Part shown: positions 42,752-51,984 of the stretch, one piece after another | Layout of the letters: each line of letters opens with the position of its first letter | How positions within the stretch are numbered: the first letter of the stretch is position 1 | Assembly (NCBI RefSeq): GCF_001905385.1 | Contig: NZ_LIPF01000011.1 | Location: 186,001-250,000 of the forward strand | Direction: 5' to 3' | DNA from: Streptomyces sp. CB02414 | Lineage (GTDB): Bacteria; Actinomycetota; Actinomycetes; Streptomycetales; Streptomycetaceae | Length of the DNA stretch: 64,000 nucleotides | The notes under the pieces: generated by a model | The model's input: only the letters and a program-made list of their open reading frames with translations | The model's database searches: none | What the model was told of the DNA's origin: nothing | Translations under genes and position numbers: made by a program

Positions 42752-42950
42752 GGCCGCTCGGGTGCCGTCGGTCGTCGGCCGCCTCGGCGGGGCGGGGGAC
42801 GTGGACGACGACCTTGCCCGACGAGAGGTCTATCGGGCCGTGGCCGGGGTCGCCGTCGCCGACGTCCTCGCGGGTCAGTTCCAGTCGGTTCTGCTCGTCG
42901 CGGGTGTGCTTGCGGCCGGGGGAGAACAGCTCCTCGAATGCGTTGAACAC
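42744..42950 (-). CDS. DUF6191 small protein
   Basis: A 68-residue protein starting VFNAFEELFSPGRKHTRDEQNRLELTREDVGDGDPGHGPIDLSSG, which I recognise as the DUF6191 pattern of streptomycetes. GTG 42950 follows GGAGG. It is 38 bp downstream of the LuxR-type gene and may be its operon partner. Function unknown. Its last 8 bp overlap the convergent sugar dehydrogenase gene. Confidence 0.82.
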   Translation of the reverse strand: MFNAFEELFSPGRKHTRDEQNRLELTREDVGDGDPGHGPIDLSSGKVVVHVPRPAEAADDRRHPSGPS

Positions 42951-42988
42951 AAAGCCTCCGTCCGTCGGCGTCCTTTACAGCGTAAGCC

Positions 42989-45900
42989 TCACTCGGCCGA
43001 ACCGGACATGAGCGGGTCGGCCGGGAAGAGCGCCAGCCGGTGGGCCACCGCCGCCGCCTCGCCGCGGCCGGACACGCCGAGCTTGGCCAGGATGTTGGAG
43101 ACGTGGACGCTCGCCGTCTTCGGGGAGATGAAGAGTTCCTCCGCTATCTGGCGGTTGGTGCGGCCGTCGGAGACCAGGCGCAGCACGTCGCGTTCCCGGC
43201 TGGTGAGGCCCAGGGCCTCGGCCGGGTCGGCGGGGACGCGCTCGGGTCCGGCGGCGCGGCCCAGGGTGAGGCGGGCGCGCCGGCCGAGCAGGCCGACCGC
43301 GTCGGCCAGCGGACGGGCGCCGAGGTGCCGGGCGACGGCGCCGGCCAGGCGGAGCAGCTCCGTGGCGCGGGCGCGGTCGTCCTCGCCGCCGGTGTCCAGG
43401 AGGGCGGCGGCGAGCCGGTGCCGGACCCGGGCGAGGTCGTAGGGCCGCTCCAGGCACTCGAAGGCGGTGACCGCCTCCGTCCAGAGCGCCGGGGTGTCCC
43501 GGCCCTCGGCCCGGTGGAGTTCGGCGCGGACCCACTTCTCGTGGGCGAGCCAGACCGGTGCGCCGGTGGTGAGCGACTTGGCGGTCCCGGCGAGCCGTTC
43601 CAGGGCCTCGGCCCGTCCCTCCTCGGCGGCCGGCAGGTCGCGGGCGTCGGCCTCCGCCTGGGCGGCGAACAGCAGCATCGGCCAGGCGTAGCGCTGGGTG
43701 CCGGGCGGCAGGCCCGCGTCCAGGGCCCGGCCGAGTTCGGCGCGGACGTCGGGGAGGCGGCCCTCGGCGGCGGCGATGCCGAGGGCGAGGGCGGCCAGCG
43801 GGAGACGGTGCTGCGGCATGGGGTCGTGCGTGCCGTAGGCGGCGCGGGCCTTGGCGAGCAACCGGGCGGCCTCGGCCGTCCCGCCGCGGGCGAGGGCCAC
43901 GAGTGCGCGCTTGAGGGCGGCGCCGCCGCACGGCGCGGGACCGCGGCCCGGGGCTCCGGCCTTCGCCGCGGCCTCCAGTGCCTCGTCCCAGCGGCCGAGC
44001 GAGATCAGCGACTCGGAGAGATTGCCCCACACCCAGGCCTCGGACTCCAGCAGCCCCATCCGCCGGGTGAGCTCGACCCCCTGGCGCAGGATGCCGAGCG
44101 CGTCCTCGGAGCGGCCGACGCCCTCCAGGACGGAGGGCAGGTTGACGTGACTGCGAGCCACCACGGCGGAGCGTCCCTGTGCCACCACCAGGTCTCTGAC
44201 CTGGTACATCTCCGTCAGCCCCGCGTCGATGTGGCCCGCGTCGACCATCAGGCCGCCCAGGGTGAGCCGGGCGTTGAGCTCGATGTCGTCGGCGCCGACC
44301 ATGCGCGCGTACTCGACGGCACGCTCGGCGGCGACGACCGCGTCCGGGCCCGGGTCGTGGAGCATCGACCAGTTGGCGGCCATGGCCAGCACCTCGGCGT
44401 GCACCTGGGAGGGCGGCAGGCCGCGGACCAGTTCCTGGGCGATGCCGAGCTCCCGCCAGCCGTCGCCGCGGCCCTGCGCCTGCACCAGCAGGGAGCGCTG
44501 CGTCCAGAACCAGGCGGCGCGCTGCGGGTCCCGGCCGCTCGCGGGTATCCCCGCACCCGCCTCCTGCTCCTCCTCCAGCAGGCGCAACGCCCGCTTGGTG
44601 ATCTTCAGGGCGCGTTCCCGCTCCCCGCACAGCCGTCCGGCGACGGCGGCCTCCGCCATGAGGTCCAGGTAGCGCAAGGGGGCGGTCTCGGGGTCGCAGC
44701 CGCAGGGCGGGTAGACCTCGGTGTAGTCGACGGGGCGCAGGGTGGCGCGGACGTCGTCCGGCACGGCGTCCCACAGCTCCATCGCGCGTTCCAGGAGCCT
44801 CAGTTGCTCGGAGTAGGCGTGGCGGCGGCGGGCCTCGACGGAGGCGTCCAGCACGGCGGGCAGGGCCCTGGCGGGGTCGTGGGCGTGGTACCAGTAGCTG
44901 GCCAGGCGCATCACGCGCTCGGCGGCGGGCACCAGCGTGGGGTCGGCGTCCAGCGCCTCGGCGTAGCGGCGGTTGAGGCGGGAGCGCTCGCCGGGGAGCA
45001 GGTCGTCGGCTACGGCCTCGCGGACCAGGGAGTGCCGGAAGCGGTAGCCGTCGCCGTCGGGCGCGGGCAGCAGGATGTTGGCGCCGACGGCGGCGCGCAG
45101 CGCCTCGATGAGGTCGTCCTCGGCGAGTGAGGCGACGGCGGCGAGCAGCCGGTACTCGACGGTGGAGCCGCCCTCGGCGACGGTCCGGGCGACCCGCTGG
45201 GCGCTCTCGGACAGGGCCTCGACGCGGACCAGGAGCAGGTCGCGCAGGGAGTCGGTGAGGCCGGTGCAGCAGCCCTCGTGGGCGGCGACGGCCAGTTCCT
45301 CGACGAAGAAGGCGTTGCCGTCGGAGCGTTCGAAGATCTCGTCGACCTGGAGCGGGTCGGGTTCGTACGCGAGGATGCCGGCGATCTGCCGTCCCACCTC
45401 GTCGCGGGTGAAGCGGCCCAGCTCGATGCGGCGGACGGTGCGCAGCCGGTCGAGTTCGGCGAGCAGGGGGCGCAGCGGGTGGCGGCGGTGGATGTCGTCG
45501 GAGCGGTAGGTGGCCAGGACGACGAGGCGGCCGGTGCGCAAGGTGCGGACGAGGTAGGCGATCAGGTGGCGGGTGGAGGCGTCGGCCCAGTGCAGGTCCT
45601 CCAGGACGAGGACGACGGTGTGCCGGGCGGCCACGCGCTCCAGCAGGCGTGCGGTGAGCTCGAAGAGCCGGGCCATGCTCTCCTCGTCGTGCCGGCCGCC
45701 GCCGGTGACCGGGGTGCCCTCGCCCAGTTCGGGCAGCATCCTGGCCAGTTCCTCCTCCTGTCCGGCGGCGGCGTCCGCCAGTTCCCCGGGCAGTTGGCGG
45801 CGCAGGGAGCGCAGGGCGGTGGAGAAGGGCGCGAAGGGCAGTCCGTCGGCGCCTATCTCGACGCAGCCGCCCAGCGCGACGACGGCGCCCTGCCGGCGTG

Positions 45901-46186
45901 CGGCGTCGGCGAACTCCTCGACGAGGCGGGTCTTGCCGACGCCTGCCTCGCCCCCGAGCAGCAGCGCCTGCGGCTCGGCGGAGGCGGCGCGGCCGAGCGC
46001 GTCGTGCAAGGTGGCCAGTTCACCGGCGCGGCCGACGAACACGGGACTGACGGACCTGGTCTCCACGGAAGCGAGCATCGCACGCGGGTCCGACAGCGGC
46101 GCAGCTGTTTTCGGCAGGTGGACGGCGGGCGGTACGGCGACGGGGAGGGCGGCCGTGCGGCCGCCCTCCCCGTTTCCCCCGTTCAC
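42989..46186 (-). CDS. large LuxR-family (LAL-type) ATPase regulator
   Basis: About 1065 residues. An AAA ATPase domain near the N-terminus has Walker A GGEAGVGKTRLVEEF and Walker B TVVLVLEDLHWADAST; a long TPR-like helical region follows, and a C-terminal LuxR HTH (LTSRERDVLRLVSDGRTNRQIAEELFISPKTASVHVSNILAKLGVSGRGE). Such LAL proteins sense ligands through the TPR part. The GTG at 46186 overlaps the stop of the 61-aa gene as GTGA, which supports coupling; an internal ATG at 46078, 13 residues before VGRAGEL, is the alternative start. Confidence 0.88.
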   Translation of the reverse strand: MNGGNGEGGRTAALPVAVPPAVHLPKTAAPLSDPRAMLASVETRSVSPVFVGRAGELATLHDALGRAASAEPQALLLGGEAGVGKTRLVEEFADAARRQGAVVALGGCVEIGADGLPFAPFSTALRSLRRQLPGELADAAAGQEEELARMLPELGEGTPVTGGGRHDEESMARLFELTARLLERVAARHTVVLVLEDLHWADASTRHLIAYLVRTLRTGRLVVLATYRSDDIHRRHPLRPLLAELDRLRTVRRIELGRFTRDEVGRQIAGILAYEPDPLQVDEIFERSDGNAFFVEELAVAAHEGCCTGLTDSLRDLLLVRVEALSESAQRVARTVAEGGSTVEYRLLAAVASLAEDDLIEALRAAVGANILLPAPDGDGYRFRHSLVREAVADDLLPGERSRLNRRYAEALDADPTLVPAAERVMRLASYWYHAHDPARALPAVLDASVEARRRHAYSEQLRLLERAMELWDAVPDDVRATLRPVDYTEVYPPCGCDPETAPLRYLDLMAEAAVAGRLCGERERALKITKRALRLLEEEQEAGAGIPASGRDPQRAAWFWTQRSLLVQAQGRGDGWRELGIAQELVRGLPPSQVHAEVLAMAANWSMLHDPGPDAVVAAERAVEYARMVGADDIELNARLTLGGLMVDAGHIDAGLTEMYQVRDLVVAQGRSAVVARSHVNLPSVLEGVGRSEDALGILRQGVELTRRMGLLESEAWVWGNLSESLISLGRWDEALEAAAKAGAPGRGPAPCGGAALKRALVALARGGTAEAARLLAKARAAYGTHDPMPQHRLPLAALALGIAAAEGRLPDVRAELGRALDAGLPPGTQRYAWPMLLFAAQAEADARDLPAAEEGRAEALERLAGTAKSLTTGAPVWLAHEKWVRAELHRAEGRDTPALWTEAVTAFECLERPYDLARVRHRLAAALLDTGGEDDRARATELLRLAGAVARHLGARPLADAVGLLGRRARLTLGRAAGPERVPADPAEALGLTSRERDVLRLVSDGRTNRQIAEELFISPKTASVHVSNILAKLGVSGRGEAAAVAHRLALFPADPLMSGSAE

Positions 46187-46368
46187 GCCACCCGGGCGAA
46201 CCGGTGCCTGCGCGGGCGCGCGCTATGGCTCTCCTCCGGCGCGGCCGCGCGGCGGGCGTCCCGGCGGGCGGCGCGACGGGCGCGGACGGCCTCGCGGGCC
46301 AGCCGCTCCTGGTCGGCGCGGCGGATCAGTTCGGTGGCGCGGGTCTGCTGGATCTCGTACTCGAACAC
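46183..46368 (-). CDS. small basic protein coupled to the LuxR gene, 61 aa
   Basis: Starts VFEYEIQQTRATELIRRADQ and continues REAVRARRAARRDARR, a highly basic helical stretch; ends RRHRFARVA. GTG 46368 follows AGGAG. The TGA overlaps the putative LuxR start by 4 bp. No domain is recognised. Its Arg-rich helix might bind nucleic acid or the regulator, but this is a guess. Confidence 0.7.
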   Translation of the reverse strand: MFEYEIQQTRATELIRRADQERLAREAVRARRAARRDARRAAAPEESHSARPRRHRFARVA

Positions 46369-46500
46369 GGTGTGTCTCCTGGAGTGAGGCCGGTTGCTGC
46401 TTCGCTCTCTGCGATGCCTCAACCTTCGTCTCCCAGGGGGGTCCGCCACATCGGGTAAGTTCCGCATCTTCGGCACCGGGCGGGGCCTTAGACGTGCGTG

Positions 46501-46549
46501 AGGGGTCTTAGGGCGTGCGCCCGGGGCGCGTGGATGCCCTAAGACCCCT
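46501..46549 (-). terminator. terminator of the 46563-47144 gene
   Basis: Perfect 14-bp arms AGGGGTCTTAGGGC (46501-46514) and GCCCTAAGACCCCT (46536-46549), loop 21 nt, 13 bp after the stop. A partial copy, CTTAGACGTGCG, stands just beyond at about 46489-46500. The rest of 46369-46500 holds the likely promoter of the small gene and LuxR gene. Confidence 0.8.
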
Positions 46550-46562
46550 GCGGAAGGCCTGG

Positions 46563-47144
46563 TCAGCCGGTGGACGGCAGACCGAGCAGGATGTCCGTGT
46601 ACTTCAGGACCGCGAGCAGCAGGCCGATGACGCCGAGGGCGACGCCCGCCCAGGCGACCGACTTGATCCACGGGGCCTGCGGGCGGCCGGGCGCGCCGAA
46701 CGCGGGGCGGGCCAGCACCACGACGCCGACGATCAGCGCGACCAGGGCGAACGCGCCGCCCCACAGCGCGGTGGCGTGCCAGGCGTCGCCGTAGCCCTTC
46801 TCGATGAGGCTGCCGACGTTCGACGACGAGGACGTCTCCAGCTGGCCGATCAGCGACTGGCGCGCGGAGGCCACGGTGCCGACCCAGCTGCCGGTCAGCG
46901 AGACGATGCCCAGCCCGGCGGAGACGACGGCACCGGCGCCCTGGCCGACGCCGGTGGCGCCCTCGGTCGCGGGGGCGGCGAAGTCGGCGCCGTCAGCGGC
47001 CTCGTCGTCCGGCGTGGTGTCGTCCGGCGTGGCGTCCGCGCCTTCCGCCTTCTCGACCTCGGTGGTCTCGGGAGCCTCCGCCGCCTCGTCCGTCTTGTGC
47101 TCGTCGGTCTTCACGCCGGTCTCGTCCACTGTCTTCGTTCCCAT
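46563..47144 (-). CDS. hypothetical membrane protein with acidic N-terminus
   Basis: About 193 residues. The first 70 are acidic and Thr/Glu-rich (KTDEAAEAPETTEVEKAEGAD); then three hydrophobic stretches (AGAVVSAGLGIVSLTGSWVG, WGGAFALVALIVGVVVLARP, SVAWAGVALGVIGLLLAVLKY). Function unknown; no family recognised. ATG 47144 is chosen; GTG 47153 is possible. Confidence 0.78.
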   Translation of the reverse strand: MGTKTVDETGVKTDEHKTDEAAEAPETTEVEKAEGADATPDDTTPDDEAADGADFAAPATEGATGVGQGAGAVVSAGLGIVSLTGSWVGTVASARQSLIGQLETSSSSNVGSLIEKGYGDAWHATALWGGAFALVALIVGVVVLARPAFGAPGRPQAPWIKSVAWAGVALGVIGLLLAVLKYTDILLGLPSTG

Positions 47145-47179
47145 GTCTCGCACCGTACGGACGCTGTCTGAGAGGTCCC

Positions 47180-47764
47180 TTAATGATCCTTTTGAGCGGC
47201 ACGCGCGCGTGCCTCACGCGCCGCACGCCACTCGGGCGCGAGCACCGCCCACACCTCGATGTCCTGGCGGACACCCCGGTGCAGGGAGCTTTCGCGCAGC
47301 ACGCCCTCACGCATCATGCCGAGTCGCCGGGCGGCGTTGACACTCGGGGTGTTGGCGGACGACGCGTGCCACTCCACACGGTGCATGCCGCGCTCGTCGA
47401 ACGCCCAGTCGATCAGGACCCGGGCACCACGGGTGACCAGGCCCCGGCCCGTTCCGGCGGGCTCCAGCCAGCAGCCGATCTCGCAGACTCCGGTGGCGGC
47501 GTCGAAGACCCGGAAGAGCAGTCCGCCGACGAGTTTGCCGTCCAGCCACAGTCCGTGCAGGAAGCCGCTGTCGGCGGCGTGCCGGTCGGCGTAGGCCTGG
47601 AGGATCTCCCGGGCCAAGGCCACGTCGGTGGCCTTGGCGCCGAACGGAATGTGCTGGGTGATGAACTCCCTGCCCCGCTCCAGGTGGGCCAGGAACTCCT
47701 CGGCGTGCCAGGTCTCCAGGGGACGCAGTTCGGCTCCGTCGTCACCCAGTGGTATCGCGTACAT
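47180..47764 (-). CDS. GNAT acetyltransferase (RimJ/RimL type)
   Basis: A 194-residue N-acetyltransferase: GELRPL-like start (LRPLETWHAEEFLAHLERGREF), acetyl-CoA loop EPAGTGRGLVTRGARVLIDWAFDERGMHRVEWHASSANTPSVNAARRLGMMREGVLRES. This resembles ribosomal-protein or antibiotic-type acetyltransferases; the target is unknown. ATG 47764 and GGAGGAGGAG lie inside the end of the MMPL gene (23-bp overlap), so translation is coupled. Confidence 0.9.
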   Translation of the reverse strand: MYAIPLGDDGAELRPLETWHAEEFLAHLERGREFITQHIPFGAKATDVALAREILQAYADRHAADSGFLHGLWLDGKLVGGLLFRVFDAATGVCEIGCWLEPAGTGRGLVTRGARVLIDWAFDERGMHRVEWHASSANTPSVNAARRLGMMREGVLRESSLHRGVRQDIEVWAVLAPEWRAAREARARAAQKDH

Positions 47765-49988
47765 CCCGGTGTCGCTCCTCCTCCGCAAGGACGTCCGCCA
47801 CCTCGGCGTCCGTCGCCGCGGCCAGCCTCTCATGGGCGACGCGGCACTCGGGCGGCTCGATGCTGATCCGGGGCAGGAGCTTGTCCAGGCGGCGCGGCAG
47901 CCACCAGTTGGCGCCGCCGAGCAGGTGCATCAGGGCGGGCACCAGGAGGGTGCGCAGGACGAAGGCGTCCAGGGCGACGGCTGCGGCGAGGGCGATGCCG
48001 AACATGGCGATGACCCGGTCGCCGCTGAGGACGAAGGCGAGGAACACCGAGATCATGATGACCGCCGCCGAGTTGATCACCCGGCTGGTCTCGGCGAGGC
48101 CGACCCGGACCGCGCGGCGGTTGTCGCCGGTCTCCAGCCACTCCTCGTACATCCGGCTGACCAGGAAGACCTGGTAGTCCATGGAGAGGCCGAACAGTAC
48201 CGACACCATGATCACGGGGAGGAAGGGTTCGATCGGGCCGGCGCTGCCCAGGCCCAGCTGCTCGCTCCCCCAGCCCCACTGGAAGATCGCCACGACGACG
48301 CCGAAGGACGCGGCGACGGCGGCGACGTTCATCGCGGCGGCCTTGACCGGGATGCCGATCGAGCGGAAGGCCAGCAGGAGCAGCAGGCAGCCGAGGCCCA
48401 CGACCACGCCGACGAAGAGGGGCAGCTTGCCGACGATGACGTCGGCGAAGTCGTCGTAGCCGGCCGTCACCCCGCCGACGTACACGTCGAGGGCGGTGCC
48501 CGCCTCGGCGCGGGGCAGCACCTCGGAGCGCAGCCGCTCGACGAGCTCGCTGGTCTCCGGCGACTGCGGGGAGGACTCGGGGACGACCGTGAGGTACGCG
48601 GTGTCGCCGCCCGAGTTGTAGGCCACCGGGGTCACCGAGGAGACGCCCTCGGTGGTGCGGAGGTCGGCGTCGAGGTTGTCCAGGGCGAGCCGGTCCTCGG
48701 CGCCGCCGACCTCGGTGACCAGGGTGAGGGGGCCGTTGACGCCGGGGCCGAAGCCCTCGGCGAGGAGGTCGTAGGCCTGGCGGGTGGTGCTGCCCTTGGG
48801 GTCGTTGCCCTGGTCGGAGGTGCCCAGGCGCAGGCCGAGGGTCGGCAGGGCGAGGACGGTGATGACGACGAGCGCGAGGGCGCCGAGCAGCTTGGGGTGG
48901 CGCTCCACGAACGCCGACCAGCGGGCGGCGAAGCCGGTCGGCAGCTCGGGCTCGGGCCCGTGCTCCGCGAGCCGGCGCCGCTCGCGCCGGCTCAGGGCGC
49001 GCGGTCCGATGTATGACAGCAGTGCGGGCAGCAGCGTCACAGAGGCGGCGACGGTGAGGACGACGGTGAGCGAGGCGGCGATGGCCACGCCGTTGAGGAA
49101 GCTGAGCCGGAGGATCAGCATGCCCAGCAGCGCGATGCAAACGGTGGCACCCGCGAACGCGACCGCCCGTCCGGTGGTCGCGACGGCGTTCTCGGCGGCC
49201 TCGGCGACACTGAGCCCCCGCTTCAGTCCGCGCCGGTGTCTGGTGACGATGAAGAGCGCGTAGTCGATGCCGACGCCGAGCCCGATGAGGGTGCCCAGCA
49301 TGGGCGCGAAGTCGGCGACGGTCATGGCGTGGCCGAGCAGGGTGATGCCGGCGTAGGCGGTGCCGACGGAGACCAGCGCGGTGGCGATGGGCAGCAGGGA
49401 GGCGGCCAGGGAGCCGAAGGCGAGGAAGAGGACGACGGCGGCGACGGCCACGCCGACGACCTCGGCGAGGTGGCCGTCCGGCGCCTCGGTCACCGCGACG
49501 GCGCTGCCGCCCAGCTCGACCTGGAGCCCGTCAGTCTCGGCCGCCTTCGCGGTGTCGACCACGGCCCGCGCCTCGGCCGGGTCGATGTCCTGGGAGGCGT
49601 CCTCGAAGGTGACCGAGGCGTACGCCGTGTGGGCGTTCTCGCTGATCTGCGGCGAGTCGGCGTCGTCGTAGGGGTTGGTCACCGAGGCAACGCCGGGAAG
49701 GTCCGCGATGCGGTCCAGGGTGCGGTTCATCGTCTGTTCGACGCCGGTGGCGCGCACGGTGTCGGTCGTCGTGTGCCAGACGATCGTGTCGCTGTCGCCG
49801 CCGAGGCCGGGGAAGCCGGAGGTGAGCAGCCGGGAGGCACGGTCGGAGTCGGTGCCGGGCACGCCGTAGTCGTTGGAGTACGCCGCCCCCGCGACACCGG
49901 CGGCCGCGGCGACCCCGCCGAAGGCGAGGAGCCAGAGCAGGACGGTGACGAGACGACGTCGAACACACCAGCGTGCGAGGGCTGCCAC
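47742..49988 (-). CDS. MMPL/RND-family membrane exporter
   Basis: A 748-residue transporter with two repeats, each an extracytoplasmic domain and six helices. Key residues: LIGLGVGIDYALFIVTRHRRGL and LFGLSMDYQVFLVSRMYEEWLE, the proton-relay Asp-Tyr pairs of MmpL proteins. These export lipids or drugs. GTG 49988 follows GGGAG by 7 nt; the ORF runs back to 50075 but that extension has no signal features. It overlaps the GNAT gene. Confidence 0.92.
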   Translation of the reverse strand: MAALARWCVRRRLVTVLLWLLAFGGVAAAAGVAGAAYSNDYGVPGTDSDRASRLLTSGFPGLGGDSDTIVWHTTTDTVRATGVEQTMNRTLDRIADLPGVASVTNPYDDADSPQISENAHTAYASVTFEDASQDIDPAEARAVVDTAKAAETDGLQVELGGSAVAVTEAPDGHLAEVVGVAVAAVVLFLAFGSLAASLLPIATALVSVGTAYAGITLLGHAMTVADFAPMLGTLIGLGVGIDYALFIVTRHRRGLKRGLSVAEAAENAVATTGRAVAFAGATVCIALLGMLILRLSFLNGVAIAASLTVVLTVAASVTLLPALLSYIGPRALSRRERRRLAEHGPEPELPTGFAARWSAFVERHPKLLGALALVVITVLALPTLGLRLGTSDQGNDPKGSTTRQAYDLLAEGFGPGVNGPLTLVTEVGGAEDRLALDNLDADLRTTEGVSSVTPVAYNSGGDTAYLTVVPESSPQSPETSELVERLRSEVLPRAEAGTALDVYVGGVTAGYDDFADVIVGKLPLFVGVVVGLGCLLLLLAFRSIGIPVKAAAMNVAAVAASFGVVVAIFQWGWGSEQLGLGSAGPIEPFLPVIMVSVLFGLSMDYQVFLVSRMYEEWLETGDNRRAVRVGLAETSRVINSAAVIMISVFLAFVLSGDRVIAMFGIALAAAVALDAFVLRTLLVPALMHLLGGANWWLPRRLDKLLPRISIEPPECRVAHERLAAATDAEVADVLAEEERHRDVRDTTG

Positions 49989-50075
49989 GAACGTGCTCCC
50001 AGGTGTCTGATTGTGGATCTTTGGCCGGGAACAGTCGTCCTTGGTGTGAACGGCCCGCAAAGAACGCATGAGCAA

Positions 50076-50093
50076 TGCAAAGTCACTCTTGCA
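50076..50093. promoter_or_regulatory. inverted repeat upstream of the MMPL gene
   Basis: TGCAA-AGTCACTC-TTGCA (50076-50093), 88 bp upstream of the MMPL start. The spacing suits a dimeric regulator. No regulator gene lies beside it, so this is a weak call. Confidence 0.35.
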
Positions 50094-50138
50094 GGCGGAA
50101 GTGATCGTTTGCGGACTTAGTGGGCTTATTCACAACAA

Positions 50139-50181
50139 CGGCCCCGGGGAACTCGTCGTGGTGACGCGTTCCCCGGGGCCG
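50139..50181 (-). terminator. terminator of gatB
   Basis: Perfect 13-bp arms CGGCCCCGGGGAA (50139-50151) and TTCCCCGGGGCCG (50169-50181) with a 17-nt loop, 33 bp after the gatB stop. On the minus strand TTGTTGTG follows the stem. Confidence 0.85.
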
Positions 50182-50214
50182 TCGGCGCCTGGCGGCGCGG
50201 GTGCCTGGGAGGGC

Positions 50215-51729
50215 TCAGCCTTCGGACACGCCCAGCTTCTCCAGGATCAGCTCCTTGACGCGGGCCGCGTCCGCCTGCCCCCGGGTCGCCTTCATGACCG
50301 CGCCGACCAGGGCGCCGGCCGCGGCCACCTTGCCGCCGCGGATCTTGTCGGCGATGGCCGGGTTGCCGGCGATGGCCTCGTCGACGGCGGTGGTGAGCGC
50401 GCCCTCGTCGGAGACGACCTTCAGGCCGCGCTGGTCGACGACCTCGTCCGGCGTGCCCTCACCGGCGAGGACGCCCAGGATGACCTGGCGGGCCAGCTTG
50501 TCGTTCAGCTCGCCCTTGGTCACCAGCTCGGCGACCCGGGCGACCTGGACCGGCGTGATCGCCAGCTCGTCGAGCGCCTTGCCCGACTCGTTGGCGCTGC
50601 GGGCCAGCTCGCCCATCCACCACTTGCGGGCGGAGGCCGCGTCGGCACCGGCGTCGATCGTGGCGACGATCGGGTCCAGCGCGCCGGCGTTGAGGATGGA
50701 CTGCATGTCGTTGCCGGAGATGCCCCACTCCTCGCGGAGCCGGTTGCGGCGCACCAGCGGCAGCTCGGGCAGGGCGGAACGGATCTCCTCGACCCACTCG
50801 CGCGAGGGGGCCACCGGCACCAGGTCGGGCTCCGGGAAGTACCGGTAGTCCTCCGCCTCCTCCTTCACGCGGCCGGAGGTCGTGGACCCCGTGTCCTCGT
50901 GGAAGTGGCGGGTCTCCTGGATGATCGTGCCGCCGTCGTTCAGCACGGCGGCGTGGCGCTGGATCTCGAAGCGGGCGGCGCGCTCGACGGAGCGCAGCGA
51001 GTTGACGTTCTTGGTCTCGCTGCGGGTGCCGAACTTCTCCCGGCCGTGCGGGCGCAGCGACAGGTTCACGTCGCAGCGCATCTGGCCCATCTCCATGCGG
51101 GCCTCGGACACGCCGAGGGCACGGATGAGTTCGCGCAGCTCACGGACGTACGCCCGGGCGACCTCGGGGGCCCGCTCGCCCGCTCCCTCGATCGGCTTGG
51201 TGACGATCTCGATGAGCGGGATGCCGGCACGGTTGTAGTCGAGGAGGGAGTGCGAGGCGCCGTGGATACGGCCCGTCGCGCCACCGACGTGCGTCGACTT
51301 GCCGGTGTCCTCCTCCATGTGGGCGCGCTCGATCTGGACGCGGAAGGTCTCCCCGTCCTCCAGCTGCACGTCGAGGTAGCCGTCGAAGGCGATCGGCTCG
51401 TCGTACTGGGAGGTCTGGAAGTTCTTCGGCATGTCCGGATAGAAGTAGTTCTTCCGGGCGAAGCGGCACCACTCGGCGATCTCGCAGTTCAGCGCGAGAC
51501 CGATCTTGATCGCCGACTCGACGCCGGTCGCGTTGACGACCGGGAGCGCGCCGGGCATGCCGAGGCAGACGGGGCAGGTCTGGGTGTTCGGGTCGGCGCC
51601 GAGGGCGGTCGAACAGCCGCAGAACATCTTGGTCTTGGTGCCGAGTTCGACATGGACCTCGAGGCCCATGACGGGGTCGTACGACGCCAGCGCGTCCTCG
51701 TACGACACCAGGTCGGTCGTGGTGGTCAC
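50215..51729 (-). CDS. gatB: aspartyl/glutamyl-tRNA amidotransferase subunit B
   Basis: A 504-residue GatB, the kinase/tRNA-binding subunit that activates misacylated Glu-tRNA(Gln) or Asp-tRNA(Asn). Motifs: YDPVMGLEVHVELGTKTKMFCGCS, CPVCLGMPGALPVVN, NYFYPDMPKNFQTSQYDEPI, and the C-terminal YqeY-like tail domain (LAELVTKGELNDKLARQVILGVLAGEG). It follows the small membrane protein gene by 15 bp. Confidence 0.96.
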   Translation of the reverse strand: MTTTTDLVSYEDALASYDPVMGLEVHVELGTKTKMFCGCSTALGADPNTQTCPVCLGMPGALPVVNATGVESAIKIGLALNCEIAEWCRFARKNYFYPDMPKNFQTSQYDEPIAFDGYLDVQLEDGETFRVQIERAHMEEDTGKSTHVGGATGRIHGASHSLLDYNRAGIPLIEIVTKPIEGAGERAPEVARAYVRELRELIRALGVSEARMEMGQMRCDVNLSLRPHGREKFGTRSETKNVNSLRSVERAARFEIQRHAAVLNDGGTIIQETRHFHEDTGSTTSGRVKEEAEDYRYFPEPDLVPVAPSREWVEEIRSALPELPLVRRNRLREEWGISGNDMQSILNAGALDPIVATIDAGADAASARKWWMGELARSANESGKALDELAITPVQVARVAELVTKGELNDKLARQVILGVLAGEGTPDEVVDQRGLKVVSDEGALTTAVDEAIAGNPAIADKIRGGKVAAAGALVGAVMKATRGQADAARVKELILEKLGVSEG

Positions 51730-51744
51730 GGTGTAACTTCCCTC

Positions 51745-51984
51745 TCAGCCCAGCAGGACGTCGTCGTCGCCCAGGCGCTTCAGCTCGCGGTAGAGCAGGG
51801 CGAGGCCGGTGACGACGCCGGCCGCGGTGACGACGGCGTCGGCGAGGCGCAGCGTGTCGTTCTCCACGCGGGCCTTCTTGATCTGCTTGGCGACGCCGAT
51901 CGCGCCGAACGCGGTGGCGGCCATGGACATGTACGTACCGGACTTGGACTTCTTGAAGCCCTTGGCCTTGGACAGTGCGCTCAC
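51745..51984 (-). CDS. small hydrophobic protein between gatA and gatB, 79 aa
   Basis: A 79-residue protein starting VSALSKAKGFKKSKSGTY, with two hydrophobic helices (MSMAATAFGAIGVAKQ and LADAVVTAAGVVTGLALLYREL). GTG 51984 overlaps the gatA stop by 4 bp (GTGA), with GGAGG about 10 nt before. It is thus translationally coupled inside the gat operon. Function unknown; a role linked to the amidotransferase is only suggested by position. Confidence 0.8.
   Translation of the reverse strand: MSALSKAKGFKKSKSGTYMSMAATAFGAIGVAKQIKKARVENDTLRLADAVVTAAGVVTGLALLYRELKRLGDDDVLLG

Noticed and set aside
49989..50075. 29-residue upstream extension of the MMPL protein
   Set aside because: No signal or homology-like features; GTG 49988 has a better ribosome site.
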